DNA of 64,000 nt, taken from NCBI GenBank assembly GCA_964388665.1, contig CAYMBJ010000006.1, forward strand, positions 1 through 64,000, given 5' to 3'. Made by a program: the position numbers and the translations under genes. Numbering within the stretch: position 1 is the first letter of the stretch; each line of letters begins with the position of its first letter. The notes beneath the pieces were generated by a model. The model saw nothing but the letters and a program-made list of their open reading frames with translations, had not been told where the DNA came from and ran no database searches. This document shows, in pieces, positions 37,530-45,235 of this stretch. This stretch comes from CALCCV01 sp964388665. Lineage in GTDB: Bacteria > Bdellovibrionota > Bdellovibrionia > Bdellovibrionales > Bdellovibrionaceae.

Positions 37530-38015
37530 ATGAATAAAGGTTCAGCCCAAATTGACATTGGTATCTCTGACAAAGATCGCATGGAAATTTCAGAGGGCCT
37601 GGCGCGACTATTGGCAGACTCCTATACGCTCTATTTAAAGACTCACAACTATCATTGGAATGTCACTGGACCCATGTTTCAAACTTTGCATCTCATGTTT
37701 GAGACCCAGTATACGGAACTGGCAGCTGCCGTCGATGAAATTGCGGAAAGAATTCGCGCCCTGGGAGTCTTTGCGCCGGGATCTTATGCTCAATTTTCAA
37801 AGCTCACCGCGATTGAAGAAGAGACCGAAGTTCCAAGAGCAAAAGAAATGATACAAAAACTGGTGATAGGCAACGAGACTGTCGTAAGAACGGCAAGAGA
37901 GGTCTTTTTGCGGGCAGAAAAATCCCATGATGAGTCATCATGTGATCTATTGACGCAAAGACTTCAACATCATGAAAAAACTGCCTGGATGCTGCGAAGT
38001 TTATTGGCAGAATAG
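37530..38015 (+). CDS. dps: Dps-family ferritin-like DNA protection protein
   Basis: 161 residues from the ATG at 37530, with AAGGAG 7 bases before; an in-frame ATG 60 bp upstream lacks an RBS. The Dps ferroxidase motif is present: KTHNYHWNVTGPMF, then FETQYTELAAAVDEIAERIRALG. Dps dodecamers store iron and shield DNA from peroxide. There is no long Lys tail, so DNA binding may be weak. A run of T after a short GCC-TTTT-GGC stem (38027-38043) may terminate it. Confidence 0.95.
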   Translation: MNKGSAQIDIGISDKDRMEISEGLARLLADSYTLYLKTHNYHWNVTGPMFQTLHLMFETQYTELAAAVDEIAERIRALGVFAPGSYAQFSKLTAIEEETEVPRAKEMIQKLVIGNETVVRTAREVFLRAEKSHDESSCDLLTQRLQHHEKTAWMLRSLLAE

Positions 38016-38134
38016 ACTGTTCCACCGCCTTTTGGCTTTTTTTGCTGTTTACATGGGTAAAAATTGAATTAGAATCACTTTGCCCAATGCCTAGACTTTT
38101 GCCCACTACTGGGCGTGAGCGGCATTTGGTCCTG

Positions 38135-38160
38135 GTGGTCTATTCATCCTAGTGGTCTAT
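38135..38160. repeat. Imperfect direct repeat of GTGGTCTAT
   Basis: GTGGTCTAT appears at 38135 and again at 38152, 17 bp apart, just upstream of the 14-bp array. It may be an older, decayed part of the same repeat region. Confidence 0.6.
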
Positions 38161-38176
38161 CCAGTTGGCGCCCCAA

Positions 38177-38232
38177 ATGTGTGCATCCTGATGTGTCCAT
38201 CCAGATGTGTGGTTAAGGATGTGTGGTTAAGG
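38177..38232 (+). repeat. Four-copy 14-bp tandem repeat before the hydrolase gene
   Basis: Four contiguous 14-bp units: ATGTGTGCATCCTG, ATGTGTCCATCCAG, then two identical ATGTGTGGTTAAGG. The array ends 4 bp before the hydrolase ATG, and the last unit supplies the AAGG of the AAGGAGG ribosome binding site. Confidence 0.9.
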
Positions 38233-38236
38233 AGGA

Positions 38237-39715
38237 ATGATGCGGCGTTTGTTTGGTTTTTTCTGTGCTGTCATTTTATTTTTGACGACGAACTCGGCGT
38301 TTTCGCTGCAAATAGCTGAGCCACATGCCCCCGACTATGCCCCCGCTCTTATTCATTCAAGCGCACCTAACCATGGGCTGATGGTTCAGTTTCAAGATCT
38401 GCATAAGCAAATTGATTCTGAATATTCGAAATTGGAAAAAAAAGCGAAGCTTCAGTCGCAAAGGCTCAATCCATTTTTATCAATTCAGACGACCTGGTCT
38501 AGCCTCGCCACTGGCGAGGCTTACCAATACCCTTATGTTGACAATCGGGTTTCAACTTTGACGTCAAAAATTTTACGCCACCGAAATGCTAAAGAGCGAG
38601 GCGGCTATGAATTGCTATATGATCGGTTCTATTTTGGTTTCTATCCAGCCAGATCAGTTGACAAGCATTACGGAGATCACAATTCCGTTTCTACATTTTT
38701 TTATTATCACTCCCAGCAGGCCCCGCTGGTGATCACTATGGCTGGGCTAGGATCGCAAGCCAACGGCCACACCAGTCTCTTTCTTGCAGATCGCTTTCAT
38801 GACTTGGGATTTAATGTGCTCTCGATGCCAGATGCCTTTGACTGGACTTTTGGCCTGGCTGTATCTGAGAGTGCCAAACCAGGCCTTGTCTCACGAGATG
38901 CTGTGGACATGGGGCGCTTGGTTCGAGCAGCTTACGAAGCAGCGCAAATGAAGTACGATCTCAAACCCTCACGAACCGTTGTGGTCGCATACTCTCTCGG
39001 AGGTTTTCGAGCCCTCAAGATGGCAGAACAAGGCCTGTCTTTTGGCCAAGAGATTTCTAAATTCATTATCCTCAATCCTCCTGTAAACCTATTGCACGGA
39101 GTGGAGGTGGTAGATGATAAGCTCAAGCGCGGCGGCCTCCTCGGAGCTGTGGAAAAAAAGGATGCTTTGGCAAAGCTGTTTGCCACAATCAAATACTTGC
39201 GGTCTCGAAACATTCTGAGGACCGATTACTTTGCCAATCTAGACTGGTGGTTTGACTATGGCGACAACAAAACGGACTATGCCATTGGCACGGCCATGAC
39301 GAGCTCCGTACAGGACACTCTGCTCATGAGCAACGAAATCAACCACCTAAATATTTTAAAAAGTTATTTTTACTATGGCCGCCTTTTGGAATCGCGCGGT
39401 CATAATGTTTCCAGCTATTTTAAAGAACTTCTTTATCCCGAAATCGAAAAGATCGCCCTAGAAACCGGTAGGGATTTTGATGAAATTTTGGCCAATGAAA
39501 CCGACATTCGTCGATGGAAGTTTTCAGACAGCTTGAAAGCGAAAATCAGAATCTTTCATAATGAAGATGACTTTTTGATTGATGCTAAAATGATGAAATC
39601 CATCACAAAAATATTTCCTAAAAACTCCAAGATCTACCCAACAGGCGGCCACCTTGGAAATCTATGGTACTCAGAAAACTTTTCGGCAATCGCCAAGGAG
39701 CTGCAGTCTCACTAA
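38237..39715 (+). CDS. Exported alpha/beta hydrolase-like protein
   Basis: 492 residues. A signal peptide (about 1-24) sends it out of the cytoplasm. The middle shows an alpha/beta hydrolase core: PLVITMAGLGSQ, FNVLSMPDAF, the nucleophile elbow AYSLGG (Ser near 252) and FIILNPPVN. A late strand FHNEDDFLID would carry the acid, and PTGGHLG the His (about 475). No exact family match comes to mind; a lipase or esterase-like role is likely. The first ATG is 1 base after the GGAGG; the ATG at 38240 is better spaced and may be the true start. The 14-bp repeat array lies directly upstream. Confidence 0.75.
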   Translation: MMRRLFGFFCAVILFLTTNSAFSLQIAEPHAPDYAPALIHSSAPNHGLMVQFQDLHKQIDSEYSKLEKKAKLQSQRLNPFLSIQTTWSSLATGEAYQYPYVDNRVSTLTSKILRHRNAKERGGYELLYDRFYFGFYPARSVDKHYGDHNSVSTFFYYHSQQAPLVITMAGLGSQANGHTSLFLADRFHDLGFNVLSMPDAFDWTFGLAVSESAKPGLVSRDAVDMGRLVRAAYEAAQMKYDLKPSRTVVVAYSLGGFRALKMAEQGLSFGQEISKFIILNPPVNLLHGVEVVDDKLKRGGLLGAVEKKDALAKLFATIKYLRSRNILRTDYFANLDWWFDYGDNKTDYAIGTAMTSSVQDTLLMSNEINHLNILKSYFYYGRLLESRGHNVSSYFKELLYPEIEKIALETGRDFDEILANETDIRRWKFSDSLKAKIRIFHNEDDFLIDAKMMKSITKIFPKNSKIYPTGGHLGNLWYSENFSAIAKELQSH

Positions 39716-39763
39716 AAGAGAGATCAGCGATGGCTTGACCGAAACTGACGGCGACTCTTCATG

Positions 39764-40885
39764 TCAATTTTTAAATGCTGAGAGGATCTCGCTGACTAAA
39801 AATGCCGTTCCTTTTGAGGCCCCCAACGCTTTGGTCTGTTTGTCATGCTCCAGGTCTCGAGCGACAAGCTGATTTTCATTTTGTCTGAGCGCCAACTCCT
39901 TATAAAACTGATCCAGAAGCTGCGGAAGCTGTACATCCTTAACTTCATCCTCAGACAGGACCATTGAACCCAGTGAGTTCTTTGCCTCCATGGCATTGAA
40001 AAACTGTTCATTTTTTTGCGCAATTTTTAAAGGGACATAAATGCTCTTCTTTTGGATGGCCAGCAACTCACTCACAGTGCCTGCACCTGCCCGAGATATC
40101 ACAAGCTCTGCACGTCGCAAAAGAAAAGGCATTTCATCATTGATAAAGGAAAAAACCCGATAGGTGTCAGAGGCCATCAGACTGTACTCCTCAAAAAACT
40201 TTTCGCCCACTTGGTGCACAATGAAGTACTTTTGCGATAAAAATTCCAGATTTTTTTTAACCAATTCATTGAGCAGCAGCGAGCCATTGCCGCCACCCGT
40301 GATGAACAAGACAGGTTTTTTGATCTCTGAAAAATCAATACCCGAGGGTTTCGCGAGGCTATCTAGAGCCAAAAAAAACTCTTTGCGTACTGGATAGCCG
40401 CTGTAAACCACTTTCTTGGGCGGAAAAAAAGAACGTGAGGATTCAAACGAAATAAATATTTTGCTAGCAAAACGCGAGCAAATACGATTGGCGAGACCGA
40501 CCCTTGAGGTCTGCTCATGAATATATACTTTCACCCCAAGCACACGCGCGGCCAAAACAAGAGGTACGGCAACAAAGCCTCCAGTGGAAAAGACCAATGT
40601 TCGGACTTGTTTTTTAGGGATGAGGATTGCCAGACTCTGAAGAAATCCGAAGAAGATCTTAAAGACGTCTGTGAAATTTTGCCACGAGAAATAGCGCCGC
40701 AACTTTCCAGTTTTGATACCATAAAATGGAACCAGATCTTTAATAAGCTGAAACTCAATGGAGCTGCGATCGCCGACGTAGGAGATCGACAGATCCGAGG
40801 CACTTCGCAATGCTTCAATGAGTGTTTTTGCGGGGACCACATGCCCGCCGGAGCCGCCGCCAACAAAAAATACGTCATTCTTCAT
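39764..40885 (-). CDS. murG: MurG-like UDP-GlcNAc glycosyltransferase
   Basis: 373 residues from the ATG at 40885. GT-B fold with MurG landmarks: GGGSGGHVVPA (near the start), HEQTSRVGLANRI, SGYPVRKEF, ITGGGNGS, HQVGE and the donor-binding ISRAGAGTVSEL near 275. MurG adds GlcNAc to lipid I to make lipid II at the inner face of the membrane. Several motifs deviate (for instance FINDEMPFLLRRA and IYVPLKIAQKNEQ in place of the HDQQ type), so it may be a divergent MurG or a paralogue making another glycolipid. It lies outside a dcw cluster, 63 bp after cheX on the same strand. Confidence 0.75.
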   Translation of the reverse strand: MKNDVFFVGGGSGGHVVPAKTLIEALRSASDLSISYVGDRSSIEFQLIKDLVPFYGIKTGKLRRYFSWQNFTDVFKIFFGFLQSLAILIPKKQVRTLVFSTGGFVAVPLVLAARVLGVKVYIHEQTSRVGLANRICSRFASKIFISFESSRSFFPPKKVVYSGYPVRKEFFLALDSLAKPSGIDFSEIKKPVLFITGGGNGSLLLNELVKKNLEFLSQKYFIVHQVGEKFFEEYSLMASDTYRVFSFINDEMPFLLRRAELVISRAGAGTVSELLAIQKKSIYVPLKIAQKNEQFFNAMEAKNSLGSMVLSEDEVKDVQLPQLLDQFYKELALRQNENQLVARDLEHDKQTKALGASKGTAFLVSEILSAFKN

Positions 40886-40948
40886 TGAATCAAAATACCA
40901 AGAGATTGACGTTAAGGCCAAGGCTATTCCTTGGCCTTTGAAGGTATA

Positions 40949-41461
40949 TTATGAATTATACTTGATCGCTAAAAAGACCGAAAACTTTTGCTTTTCAATT
41001 TCATAGTCAAATTTATGCACCACAGACTGCCCTTGAAAAATATCTGAACCTGGACCCGAGAAAAGCTCTGGCAAGTCCAAATTGCATTCATATCCTGCTT
41101 TGCTCATCTGCGCCTTAATGCAACCCGAAACCGTGTTGGTCAACTCGCCTAAACATCCGTCAAGGTGAGCTTTCGGTATAGCTCCACCTTTATCGCCAAA
41201 GATCTTCCTGACTACGGTTTCCATGGTCTCCTGCGGAAAACTCAAACAGCTCTCGACTGTGAATTCCTTTCCTTTGAGGCGAATGATTCCAGAGTACTCA
41301 TGAAGATCCTCATTGCCGCTTGGCGCCACCGATCCAAGAAAATTAGGAATGTACATTAGCATGCATTCGAATGTGATGCCCACTCCCGCAGTGGTGTAGG
41401 CCTCCAAAACCTCAAGCAATTGATTCGATTCGAGCTGTTTCAATTTTGCTGCCGCACTCAT
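40949..41461 (-). CDS. CheX/CheC-like chemotaxis phosphatase
   Basis: 170 residues. The ELTNTVSG motif near 105-112 is the E-x-x-N site used by CheX, CheC and FliY to dephosphorylate CheY. The fold is one CheX-type domain, preceded by a helical N-terminus. It sits 6 bp downstream of a CheY-like gene on the same strand, so the two probably act as a pair. Target could be flagellar or another CheY-driven output. Confidence 0.8.
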   Translation of the reverse strand: MSAAAKLKQLESNQLLEVLEAYTTAGVGITFECMLMYIPNFLGSVAPSGNEDLHEYSGIIRLKGKEFTVESCLSFPQETMETVVRKIFGDKGGAIPKAHLDGCLGELTNTVSGCIKAQMSKAGYECNLDLPELFSGPGSDIFQGQSVVHKFDYEIEKQKFSVFLAIKYNS

Positions 41462-41467
41462 ATTCTG

Positions 41468-41896
41468 CTACCCTGCTTGTGCAATGTTCTTCTTTTCAAG
41501 TACGAATTTCATCTTCTGTAATATCGAAATGGGCGTAAACGGTTTTGTAATGTATTCGTCTACACCCTCACGCACAGCTTCAGTGATCAGCTTCGAATTG
41601 CTTTCAACACTAACCATAAAAAATGGCAAATGTTTGAGATCTTGGTTTGCTCGAACTAATTTTAAAAAGGTGATGCCGTTCATCACGGGCATGTGCCAAT
41701 CAGAGAATATGATATCAAAAGCCCGACCAGCTGAGTTCGCCTCGGTCAGAAGAGCCATTGCCTCTTCTCCATTATTGGCTTCGTGCACATCCAAGATTCC
41801 GGCCTCTTGCAAGGCAACACTCAGAATCACTCGTGTCATCAATAGGTCATCGACGAGCAAAACTTTCAGTCGACTGTACTTTTGCAGATCTTCCAT
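41468..41896 (-). CDS. CheY-like single-domain response regulator
   Basis: 142 residues, receiver domain only. Acid pocket Asp16-Asp17 (LLVDDLLM), phospho-acceptor Asp66 in FSDWHMPVMNG, and the Lys of YITKPFTP. No output domain. I took the ATG at 41896; a TTG one codon earlier is in frame. It is paired with a CheX-like phosphatase directly downstream. Confidence 0.9.
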   Translation of the reverse strand: MEDLQKYSRLKVLLVDDLLMTRVILSVALQEAGILDVHEANNGEEAMALLTEANSAGRAFDIIFSDWHMPVMNGITFLKLVRANQDLKHLPFFMVSVESNSKLITEAVREGVDEYITKPFTPISILQKMKFVLEKKNIAQAG

Positions 41897-42113
41897 CAAT
41901 ATTCGCTTTCCAAGTTGATCTTACCAATCATACGGAACAATCGGCAGAAAAAGTGAGACCCTGTGCTAAGAAAATATATATTCCCTCAATGAGGCACCAG
42001 GAGTGAGCTCATTTGGATTTGAAGTTGGATTCGACTAGCTCAGCCATTGAAAAGCCTCAGTAATTACGCATTTTATTGATAGATATTAGCTCCTTGCAGA
42101 TTTTCCTTTTTTT

Positions 42114-42140
42114 CAGGAGTCTGCTGCTAACAGGCTCCTG
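42114..42140. other. 10-bp stem hairpin after the DUF3299 gene
   Basis: CAGGAGTCTG and CAGGCTCCTG pair around a 7-base loop with one G-U. It touches the stop of the minus-strand gene. In the RNA of that gene the hairpin is followed by A residues, so it is not a standard rho-independent terminator. Confidence 0.5.
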
Positions 42141-42605
42141 CTAATTGTAAGGCGTAACTCGAATGCCATCCATCGTAAATGAAGACACACCGTAGGCGTG
42201 CTCGGTCGAAGAGATTTTTAGCTTGCCGTAGACCCACACAGGTCCACCCTGCATCTCTATGTTCTCAAATGCCTCGCCCATTTTGACGAAAACCATTTGA
42301 TTGGGCGGTGGCGGCGGCACATGCACGCAAGCCTGTGGAGTTGGGACAAGTAAAAACTCCTTCACCAATCGCGAGTCATCTTCAAGAGGCACTACGAATC
42401 CGGGGATCTTTACAATTTTTTGATCGTGTTTGCGCAAATCCGCCGACATTTCTCCGGTTTTATAGTCCAACTCACCAAGAAGACTCCAGTTGACCTCGTC
42501 TCCGTCAGCATTTTGCGCTTGCATTGCATTTCTTGCTGTAAAGATGGAGATTCCAACAATCGCCAAACCAATCAACACTCCAATTGCTGTCAAAAGCTTA
42601 GACAT
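42141..42605 (-). CDS. DUF3299 family exported protein
   Basis: 154 residues from the ATG at 42605, preceded by GGGAGAT; the reading frame is open for 432 bp further upstream but that part is compositionally unlike protein. One N-terminal membrane helix (about 6-24) anchors or exports it. The diagnostic motif is CVHVPPPPPNQ at about 100-110. Function of DUF3299 is unknown; an oligonucleotide-binding-like fold is plausible. It has no same-strand neighbour close by. Confidence 0.85.
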   Translation of the reverse strand: MSKLLTAIGVLIGLAIVGISIFTARNAMQAQNADGDEVNWSLLGELDYKTGEMSADLRKHDQKIVKIPGFVVPLEDDSRLVKEFLLVPTPQACVHVPPPPPNQMVFVKMGEAFENIEMQGGPVWVYGKLKISSTEHAYGVSSFTMDGIRVTPYN

Positions 42606-42924
42606 TTTTATTGATCTCCCCAAATCGTTCCAAATTTCGCGAACCATTTCTGCGCACCTAATTAAACTTGGCTCCATGAATTGCGCAACACGAAACTTTT
42701 CCAGATCTGGCATTTCAATGGCACGCATGATCAAAATTGGAACATTTGGTGGAAAATTTCCCCTTTTTCGATTTTGTGGAATTTGCCGTTCATCGAATTG
42801 GCGAACTCTCAAGGAAATTGCACCTGCCAAAACAAACCCAGTACCTGTGACGCTTGGAAAACTCGCAGGCAATGGATTTGCACTTACCTCAATTGAACGG
42901 GGAATATTTAAAAAGGAGGACCAA
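42606..42924. other. Non-coding gap between the DUF3299 and small-protein genes
   Basis: About 319 bp without a supported gene. Both strands have open frames here (minus 42606-43037, plus 42490-42924), but neither has an RBS or protein-like composition. It must hold the divergent promoters of the DUF3299 gene and the kinase operon. I see no clear repeat or RNA gene. Confidence 0.5.
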
Positions 42925-43077
42925 ATGGCAACTGAACAATTGGACGAAAGCGACAAGCCAGAAGACAAGCCAGATGAAAAGAAAGACAAGCCCGTGCGTG
43001 AGTTTCCGGAACTCGAGCCAAATGAACCAACTGGCATCCCGCCTCTAGAGGCCGGACCTGTGTCTAGGATTAGATAA
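42925..43077 (+). CDS. Small charged protein (50 residues) before the histidine kinase
   Basis: Starts at an ATG with a very strong RBS (AAAAAGGAGGA, 5 bases before). The product is highly charged: MATEQLDESDKPEDKPDEKK, then a Pro/Glu-rich tail ending VSRIR. It is probably unstructured. It ends 19 bp before the kinase GTG, so it is likely in the same transcript and may raise translation there. No family recognised. Confidence 0.55.
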   Translation: MATEQLDESDKPEDKPDEKKDKPVREFPELEPNEPTGIPPLEAGPVSRIR

Positions 43078-43096
43078 AACTAAGTTCCCAGGTCTG

Positions 43097-44947
43097 GTGC
43101 GACGAGCCGAATTTGTCGATAGGGAACCCGTGGACAATGTGGCAAAATCTGAAAAATTTGACATCGATAAATTCTTCACGCTATCTCTCGATTTGCTTTG
43201 CATCGCGGACGTTGATGGCACTTTTAAAAAAATCAATCCTGCATTTGTCAAAACGCTCGGATTTTCACAGTCTGAGTTGCTGTCAAAATCATTTTTTGAG
43301 CTGATTCATCCAGACGACCAAGCCAGCACACTACTAGAGATTGAAAAGCTTGCCGCCGGAAAAATCACGATCAACTTTGAAAATCGATTCAGAACAGCTG
43401 ACGGCTCCTATCGTGTATTGAATTGGTCGGCATCACCAGATCTAGCGACGGGAAATCTCTATGCCTCCGCCAGGGATGTGACCGAGCAACGAAGAGCTGA
43501 AGCCAGAATCAAACAGAATTACAATGCCCTCAGCGAAAGTGCCATTGTTGCGCAAACTGATGCCAAAGGAACAATCACCGAGGTCAACGAAAAGTTTTGT
43601 CAACTTAGCGGATACAGCAAAGAAGAGTTGATTGGCAAAAATCATCGCATACTCAATTCTGGTGCGCATCCTAAGGAATTTTTCGCCAACATGTGGCGCA
43701 CCATCTCTGGCGGCCAGGTTTGGCATGGGCTCATTGAAAACCGCAAAAAAACGGGCGAAAGCTATTTCGTCCAAAGTGTGATCTCGCCAATTTTTGGAAT
43801 TGAAAACACTCTCGAAGGTTACTTGGCAATTGGCTTTGATATGACCAAGCAAAAGCAGGCTGAACTAAAGCTTGCTAGCACCACTGAGCTCCTGGAACGC
43901 ACATCTCAGATGGCAAAGATCGGCGGTTGGGAGCTCGACCTAAAAACATTTGACGTGTACTTTTCAAAACAAACCGCTCTTATTCATGAAGTTGACTACC
44001 CCTATGCGCCAGTCAACTTTAGTGATGGCAGCGAATGGTACCCACCTGAAGCTTGGCCGACGGTTCAAAGTGCTGTCAAGGCTGCGATTGAGCATGGCAT
44101 ACCCTACGATCTTGAGTCTCCCTTCATCACCGCAAAAGAGCGCAAAATCTGGGTTCGGGTGCAGGGTTACCCTGTGATCAAAGATGGAAAGATAGCAAAA
44201 GTCGAAGGAACCATCCAAGACATCACGGCAAGGAAACTGGCAGAAATGAATCTGCTGCGAACCGCAAAACTTGCTTCGCTGGGAGAGCTCTCGGCGGGAA
44301 TCGCTCATGAAATCAATAATCCCTTAGCCATAATAGATGGAGCGATTGGCAATTTAAAAAAATACTTGCATGACCCTGAAAAATTGAATTCCAAGATTGA
44401 ATCGATAAAAAAATCTGTATTGCGAATCTCTAAGATAGTAAATGGACTTAGAAAATTCTCTGGGGCCGGTGAAAAATCCGTCTACTCCCATCAATCAATA
44501 GACAATCTTATGCAGGATGTTTTCAGCTTGGTGGAAGTGAAATCGAAAAGAGAAAATGTCGAGGTCACTCTTGACTTGACCAAAGACGCTTTTATTTTTT
44601 GTAACACAATTGATATTGAGCAAGTACTGGTCAATTTAATTTCAAACGCCATTGACGCAGTTAAAAAGCTCCCCGAAAAATGGGTAAAGGTATCAACATT
44701 CGACGACGGCATGGCTGTGGTGTTGCAGGTGGAGGATTCTGGGCCGGGAATTCCTGAGAGCGTGCGTGAGAAAATCTTTGAGCCATTTTTTACTACCAAA
44801 TCCACAGGCGAAGGCACGGGGCTTGGGCTGTCGATAACCAAGGGAATTTTGGATGAACATCGAGCATCGATTGCCGTTCTGGCGGATCGTCCCAACACCT
44901 GTTTCGAAATTCGCTTTCCAAAAGTACCCGACGCCAAAGCTGTTTAA
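43097..44947 (+). CDS. Soluble PAS-PAS-PAS histidine kinase
   Basis: 616 residues from a GTG at 43097. Three PAS/PAC modules (about 25-135, 140-260 and 270-380), each ending with an ITxR or VTEQR-like PAC helix, then HisKA with the phospho-His in AGIAHEINNPL (near 404) and HATPase_c with N box LISNAIDAV, G1 DSGPGIPE and FTTKSTGEGTGLGLS. No membrane segment and no receiver, so it senses a cytoplasmic signal. The cognate regulator is not adjacent; the CheY-like gene nearby is on the other strand. A short stem with T-rich arm follows (44974-44991). Confidence 0.93.
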   Translation: MRRAEFVDREPVDNVAKSEKFDIDKFFTLSLDLLCIADVDGTFKKINPAFVKTLGFSQSELLSKSFFELIHPDDQASTLLEIEKLAAGKITINFENRFRTADGSYRVLNWSASPDLATGNLYASARDVTEQRRAEARIKQNYNALSESAIVAQTDAKGTITEVNEKFCQLSGYSKEELIGKNHRILNSGAHPKEFFANMWRTISGGQVWHGLIENRKKTGESYFVQSVISPIFGIENTLEGYLAIGFDMTKQKQAELKLASTTELLERTSQMAKIGGWELDLKTFDVYFSKQTALIHEVDYPYAPVNFSDGSEWYPPEAWPTVQSAVKAAIEHGIPYDLESPFITAKERKIWVRVQGYPVIKDGKIAKVEGTIQDITARKLAEMNLLRTAKLASLGELSAGIAHEINNPLAIIDGAIGNLKKYLHDPEKLNSKIESIKKSVLRISKIVNGLRKFSGAGEKSVYSHQSIDNLMQDVFSLVEVKSKRENVEVTLDLTKDAFIFCNTIDIEQVLVNLISNAIDAVKKLPEKWVKVSTFDDGMAVVLQVEDSGPGIPESVREKIFEPFFTTKSTGEGTGLGLSITKGILDEHRASIAVLADRPNTCFEIRFPKVPDAKAV

Positions 44948-44973
44948 TCACTCATCAGCTGGCCCCTCTGCTT

Positions 44974-44991
44974 CAAAAAGTGGGCTTTTTG
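44974..44991 (+). terminator. Weak terminator-like hairpin after the kinase gene
   Basis: CAAAAAG and CTTTTTG form a 7-bp stem around TGGG. T-rich sequence follows. AT-rich and short, so only suggestive. Confidence 0.35.
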
Positions 44992-45141
44992 CTTTATCTA
45001 GATCGTGTTGCACCAATAATTCTTTACGGCACTTTTGTTGTAAGATTGTTAGGGATGTGCAAAATCCCTTTAACCCATTGAGTTCAACGCAAAATAATGA
45101 GACAAATGAGTTTGTGGACCCCTGCGAATGCTTTCACTAAC

Positions 45142-45160
45142 AGTGCATTAAGAGTGCATT
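45142..45160. promoter_or_regulatory. Direct repeat AGTGCATT, possible operator before the polyketide synthase
   Basis: AGTGCATT at 45142-45149 and 45153-45160, 11 bp apart, i.e. about one helical turn. It lies about 80 bp before the polyketide synthase ATG, a place where a dimeric regulator could bind. No promoter boxes can be called with confidence. Confidence 0.4.
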
Positions 45161-45235
45161 CATTTCGTATGAGTCCGTCGTGATTTGGGGTAACTCCCTA
45201 CCTATTCACTCCCTATTTATAAGGAGCCGCACTGT

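Noticed and set aside
38027..38043. GCC-TTTT-GGC plus T-run after dps as a terminator
   Set aside because: The stem is only three base pairs, too weak to list as a terminator; it is mentioned in the dps entry.
38135..38232. Repeat region considered as a CRISPR array
   Set aside because: Units of 14 and 17 bp are contiguous or nearly so with no spacers; this is a tandem repeat.
42606..43037. Upstream extension of the DUF3299 gene on the minus strand
   Set aside because: The extra 144 residues are Ser/Gly-rich with no RBS, while the ATG at 42605 starts right before a membrane helix with a good RBS.
44853..45140. Plus-strand frame of 95 residues after the kinase
   Set aside because: Most of it overlaps the kinase end in another frame; the rest has no protein-like pattern.
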